This document shows positions 4,954-6,919 of a stretch of DNA of 6,919 bases, piece by piece. Position numbers and translations under genes: made by a program. The notes beneath the pieces were generated by a model that was not told the DNA's origin, did no database searches, and saw nothing but the letters and a program-made list of their open reading frames with translations. This stretch comes from an uncultured Spirochaetaceae bacterium (GTDB taxonomy: Bacteria > Spirochaetota > Spirochaetia > Treponematales > Treponemataceae), in the NCBI GenBank assembly GCA_902773215.1, contig CACYDQ010000082.1:1-6919 (forward strand), given 5' to 3'. Within the stretch, counting starts at the first letter, position 1, and the number at the start of each line of letters is the position of its first letter.

Positions 4954-6919
4954 ACTACAAGAGCCTGCCTGTCTACGCACAGAAGCAGCGCATACTGGAC
5001 ACACTCAAGGACAATCAGGTCATCGTCGTGCAAAGCCCCACGGGGTCCGGCAAGACGACCCAGCTGCCCGTCATACTCTACGAGGCAGGATATGCGGAGG
5101 GGGGTGTCATCGCCGTCACTCAGCCCCGCCGCATCGCAGCCCTGAGCGTCAGCGAATTTATCTCCAAGCAGCTCCACACCCGTTACCCCGGGCTAGTAGG
5201 CTACAAGATGCGCTTCGAGGACAAGACGGACGAGACGACCAGAATCAAAATTATGACCGACGGCATCTTGCTCCAGGAGATGAAGCTTGACCCCTGGATG
5301 AAAAAGTATTCGGTCATCATCGTCGATGAGGCACACGAGCGTAGCCTGAACATTGACTTCGTGCTGGGACTCTTAAAGCGAGTATTACAGGCACGGAGCG
5401 ACTTCAAGGTCATCGTCAGCTCGGCAACGATGAACGCGGAGGCATTCAGCAACTACTTTGGCGGCTGCCCCATCGTCACGATAGAGACGCAGGTATTCCC
5501 GGTGACGACGGTCTACGACCCGCCCGTAGTCGCCGCAAGCACCGCCGGAGACAGCGCGGAAGAGGCACTGCTGGACAAAATCGAAGAGACCGTGGACCGA
5601 GTGCTGGACAACCGCGAGGACGGGGACATCCTCATATTCCTGCCCGGCGAGAAGGTCATCAAGGACTGCATGCAGCGGCTCTACGACGCGCCCTTCCATT
5701 CCAAAATCCATATCGTCCCCCTTTACGGGCGCCTCCCCAAGGAGGAGCAGGAGAAAGTCTTTGACAAAGCCCCCTTTGGCAAGAAGAAGGTCGTCATATC
5801 CACGAACATCGCGGAAACCTCGGTCACCATAGACGGCATCACGACGGTCATTGACCCGGGCCTTGCCAAGCTGAACTTCTACAGCCCGCGCACTTTCACC
5901 TCCAGCCTCGTGGAATCACCCATCAGCAAGGCGAGCTGCAAGCAGCGGCTGGGACGGGCTGGCCGCACCAGGCCGGGAACCTGCTACCGCCTGTACACGC
6001 GCAAGGACTTTGAAGCGCGGCAGGAATACACGACCGAAGAAATCTACCGCACCGACCTGAGCGAGGTCGTCCTCCGTATGTCGGAACTGGGCATAACAGA
6101 CTTCGATCAGTTCGACTTCATCTCGCCCCCGCAGCACGAGGGACTTCTGGGCGCGGTGGAAACGCTGAACATGCTCAAGGCCCTTGAGCCGGACGGCTCG
6201 CTCAGCAAGATAGGCAAGCTGATGGTCGAATTTCCGCTAGAGCCGAGGATCAGCCGCATCATCGTGGAAAGCATACTGTACTACCCCGATGTATTGGAGG
6301 AGATACTCACCGCTTGTTCATTCCTTTCCGCGCAGAATCCCTTCGTCCTTCCGGTCGGAGAGGAGATGGATGCCCGCAAGGCACACCACGCATTCAACGA
6401 CATACAGGGCGACTTCATCAGCTACGTCAAGCTTTTCCGCACCTATATGTCCGTAACCAACAAAGAACGCTTCTGCAAGAACAGCTACCTGGACGAGAAG
6501 GTGATGGCGGAAATTCTGAACATCAAGCTGCAGCTGGAGCAGATTGTCTCCGAGCGGCTGCAGATGCCGATTACCGGCGGGGGCAACATGGACGACTACC
6601 TCTGCTGTATTGCGGCAGGCATGATTCAGTTCGTCTGTATCCGCGATGGACGAGAAAGCTACCGGAGCTTGACCACCGACCACATCACGATACACCCGGG
6701 CAGTTCCATGTTCCGCACAAGCCCCCTCTACATCGTCGCCGGCGAGATAGTACGCACCAGCCGTATGTTCGCCATGTCCGTATCCCCCCTGACCCGGAAC
6801 CTTATCCACAAAGTTGACCCCGAGCTGGAAGACAAGCTTTCCAAGATGCGGGACAAAAAAGGCCGCCTGCTTAAGGACTGGCCGGAAGAGAAGGCGAAAG
6901 ACAAGAAGGATAAAAAAGA
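4944..6919 (+). CDS. hrpA: DEAH-box ATP-dependent RNA helicase, HrpA type, 3' truncated by window edge
   Basis: The frame is open from ATG 4944 to the right edge: 658 full codons plus two bases, no stop. The DEAH/RHA helicase motifs are complete: motif I GSGKT (34-38), Ia TQPRR (59-63), II DEAH (128-131), III SAT (160-162), IV-like IFLPGE (231-236), V STNIAETS (286-293) and VI QRLGRAGR (334-341). The C-terminal part has an HA2 helical domain (about 375-490, with SPPQHEGL near 394-401) and an OB-fold-like domain (about 550-625), as in HrpA and eukaryotic DHX proteins. A Lys-rich tail (from about 633) reaches the edge. Such enzymes unwind or remodel RNA using ATP in the cytoplasm. E. coli HrpA is about 1300 residues and the Borrelia version, as I remember it, about 820, so a few hundred residues may be missing. 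The start is supported by the AGGA site and by the typical opening YKSLPVYAQKQRIL. HrpB is less likely, judging by the motif V/VI wording. Confidence 0.93.
   Translation, partial: MAIDYKSLPVYAQKQRILDTLKDNQVIVVQSPTGSGKTTQLPVILYEAGYAEGGVIAVTQPRRIAALSVSEFISKQLHTRYPGLVGYKMRFEDKTDETTRIKIMTDGILLQEMKLDPWMKKYSVIIVDEAHERSLNIDFVLGLLKRVLQARSDFKVIVSSATMNAEAFSNYFGGCPIVTIETQVFPVTTVYDPPVVAASTAGDSAEEALLDKIEETVDRVLDNREDGDILIFLPGEKVIKDCMQRLYDAPFHSKIHIVPLYGRLPKEEQEKVFDKAPFGKKKVVISTNIAETSVTIDGITTVIDPGLAKLNFYSPRTFTSSLVESPISKASCKQRLGRAGRTRPGTCYRLYTRKDFEARQEYTTEEIYRTDLSEVVLRMSELGITDFDQFDFISPPQHEGLLGAVETLNMLKALEPDGSLSKIGKLMVEFPLEPRISRIIVESILYYPDVLEEILTACSFLSAQNPFVLPVGEEMDARKAHHAFNDIQGDFISYVKLFRTYMSVTNKERFCKNSYLDEKVMAEILNIKLQLEQIVSERLQMPITGGGNMDDYLCCIAAGMIQFVCIRDGRESYRSLTTDHITIHPGSSMFRTSPLYIVAGEIVRTSRMFAMSVSPLTRNLIHKVDPELEDKLSKMRDKKGRLLKDWPEEKAKDKKDKK

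Noticed and set aside
6318..6809. Minus-strand (163 codons) and plus-strand (6314-6817) open frames near the right end
   Set aside because: Both overlap the HA2 and OB-fold parts of the helicase, whose frame is continuous with conserved motifs; these are shadow frames in GC-rich coding DNA.

Overview
The window looks like chromosomal DNA from a spirochaete, most likely Treponema or a close relative. The reasons are a spirochaete-style lipoprotein signal (Leu-Phe-Phe-Ser-Cys), an MptE-like/DUF115 protein, a very long acidic membrane protein of a kind I associate with treponemes, and G+C content in the low-to-mid 50s by eye. The genus is an inference from style and gene content; no marker gene fixes it.

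All genes read on the + strand and fill almost the whole window. (1) Positions 2-616: the C-terminal part of an MptE-like/DUF115 ('motility associated factor') protein, cut by the left edge. (2) Positions 646-3579: a 977-residue protein with two N-terminal membrane helices around a small loop domain, then about 640 residues of acidic low-complexity sequence containing two in-frame tandem repeats, and a C-terminal domain resembling a catalytically dead GGDEF domain. (3) Positions 3580-3645: the only real intergenic gap, holding an 8-bp inverted repeat and a good promoter-like pair of hexamers just before the next start. (4) Positions 3646-4953: a CapA/PgsA-type lipoprotein that starts with TTG. 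(5) Position 4944 to the right edge: a DEAH-box RNA helicase of the HrpA type. It overlaps the previous gene by 10 bases and has all the helicase motifs, but is cut at the right edge.

Genes 1 and 2 are 29 bases apart and are probably cotranscribed. The CapA-like gene seems to have its own promoter, and the helicase is probably translationally coupled to it. No shared pathway is obvious: the window combines surface-glycan-type functions (MptE-like, CapA-like), a possible membrane signalling or scaffold protein, and RNA metabolism. The least explained item is the 977-residue protein, where a membrane anchor and a degenerate GGDEF-like head are joined by a highly charged tether with a recurring short acidic-hydrophobic motif. 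No mobile element, tRNA, rRNA or CRISPR array was seen.
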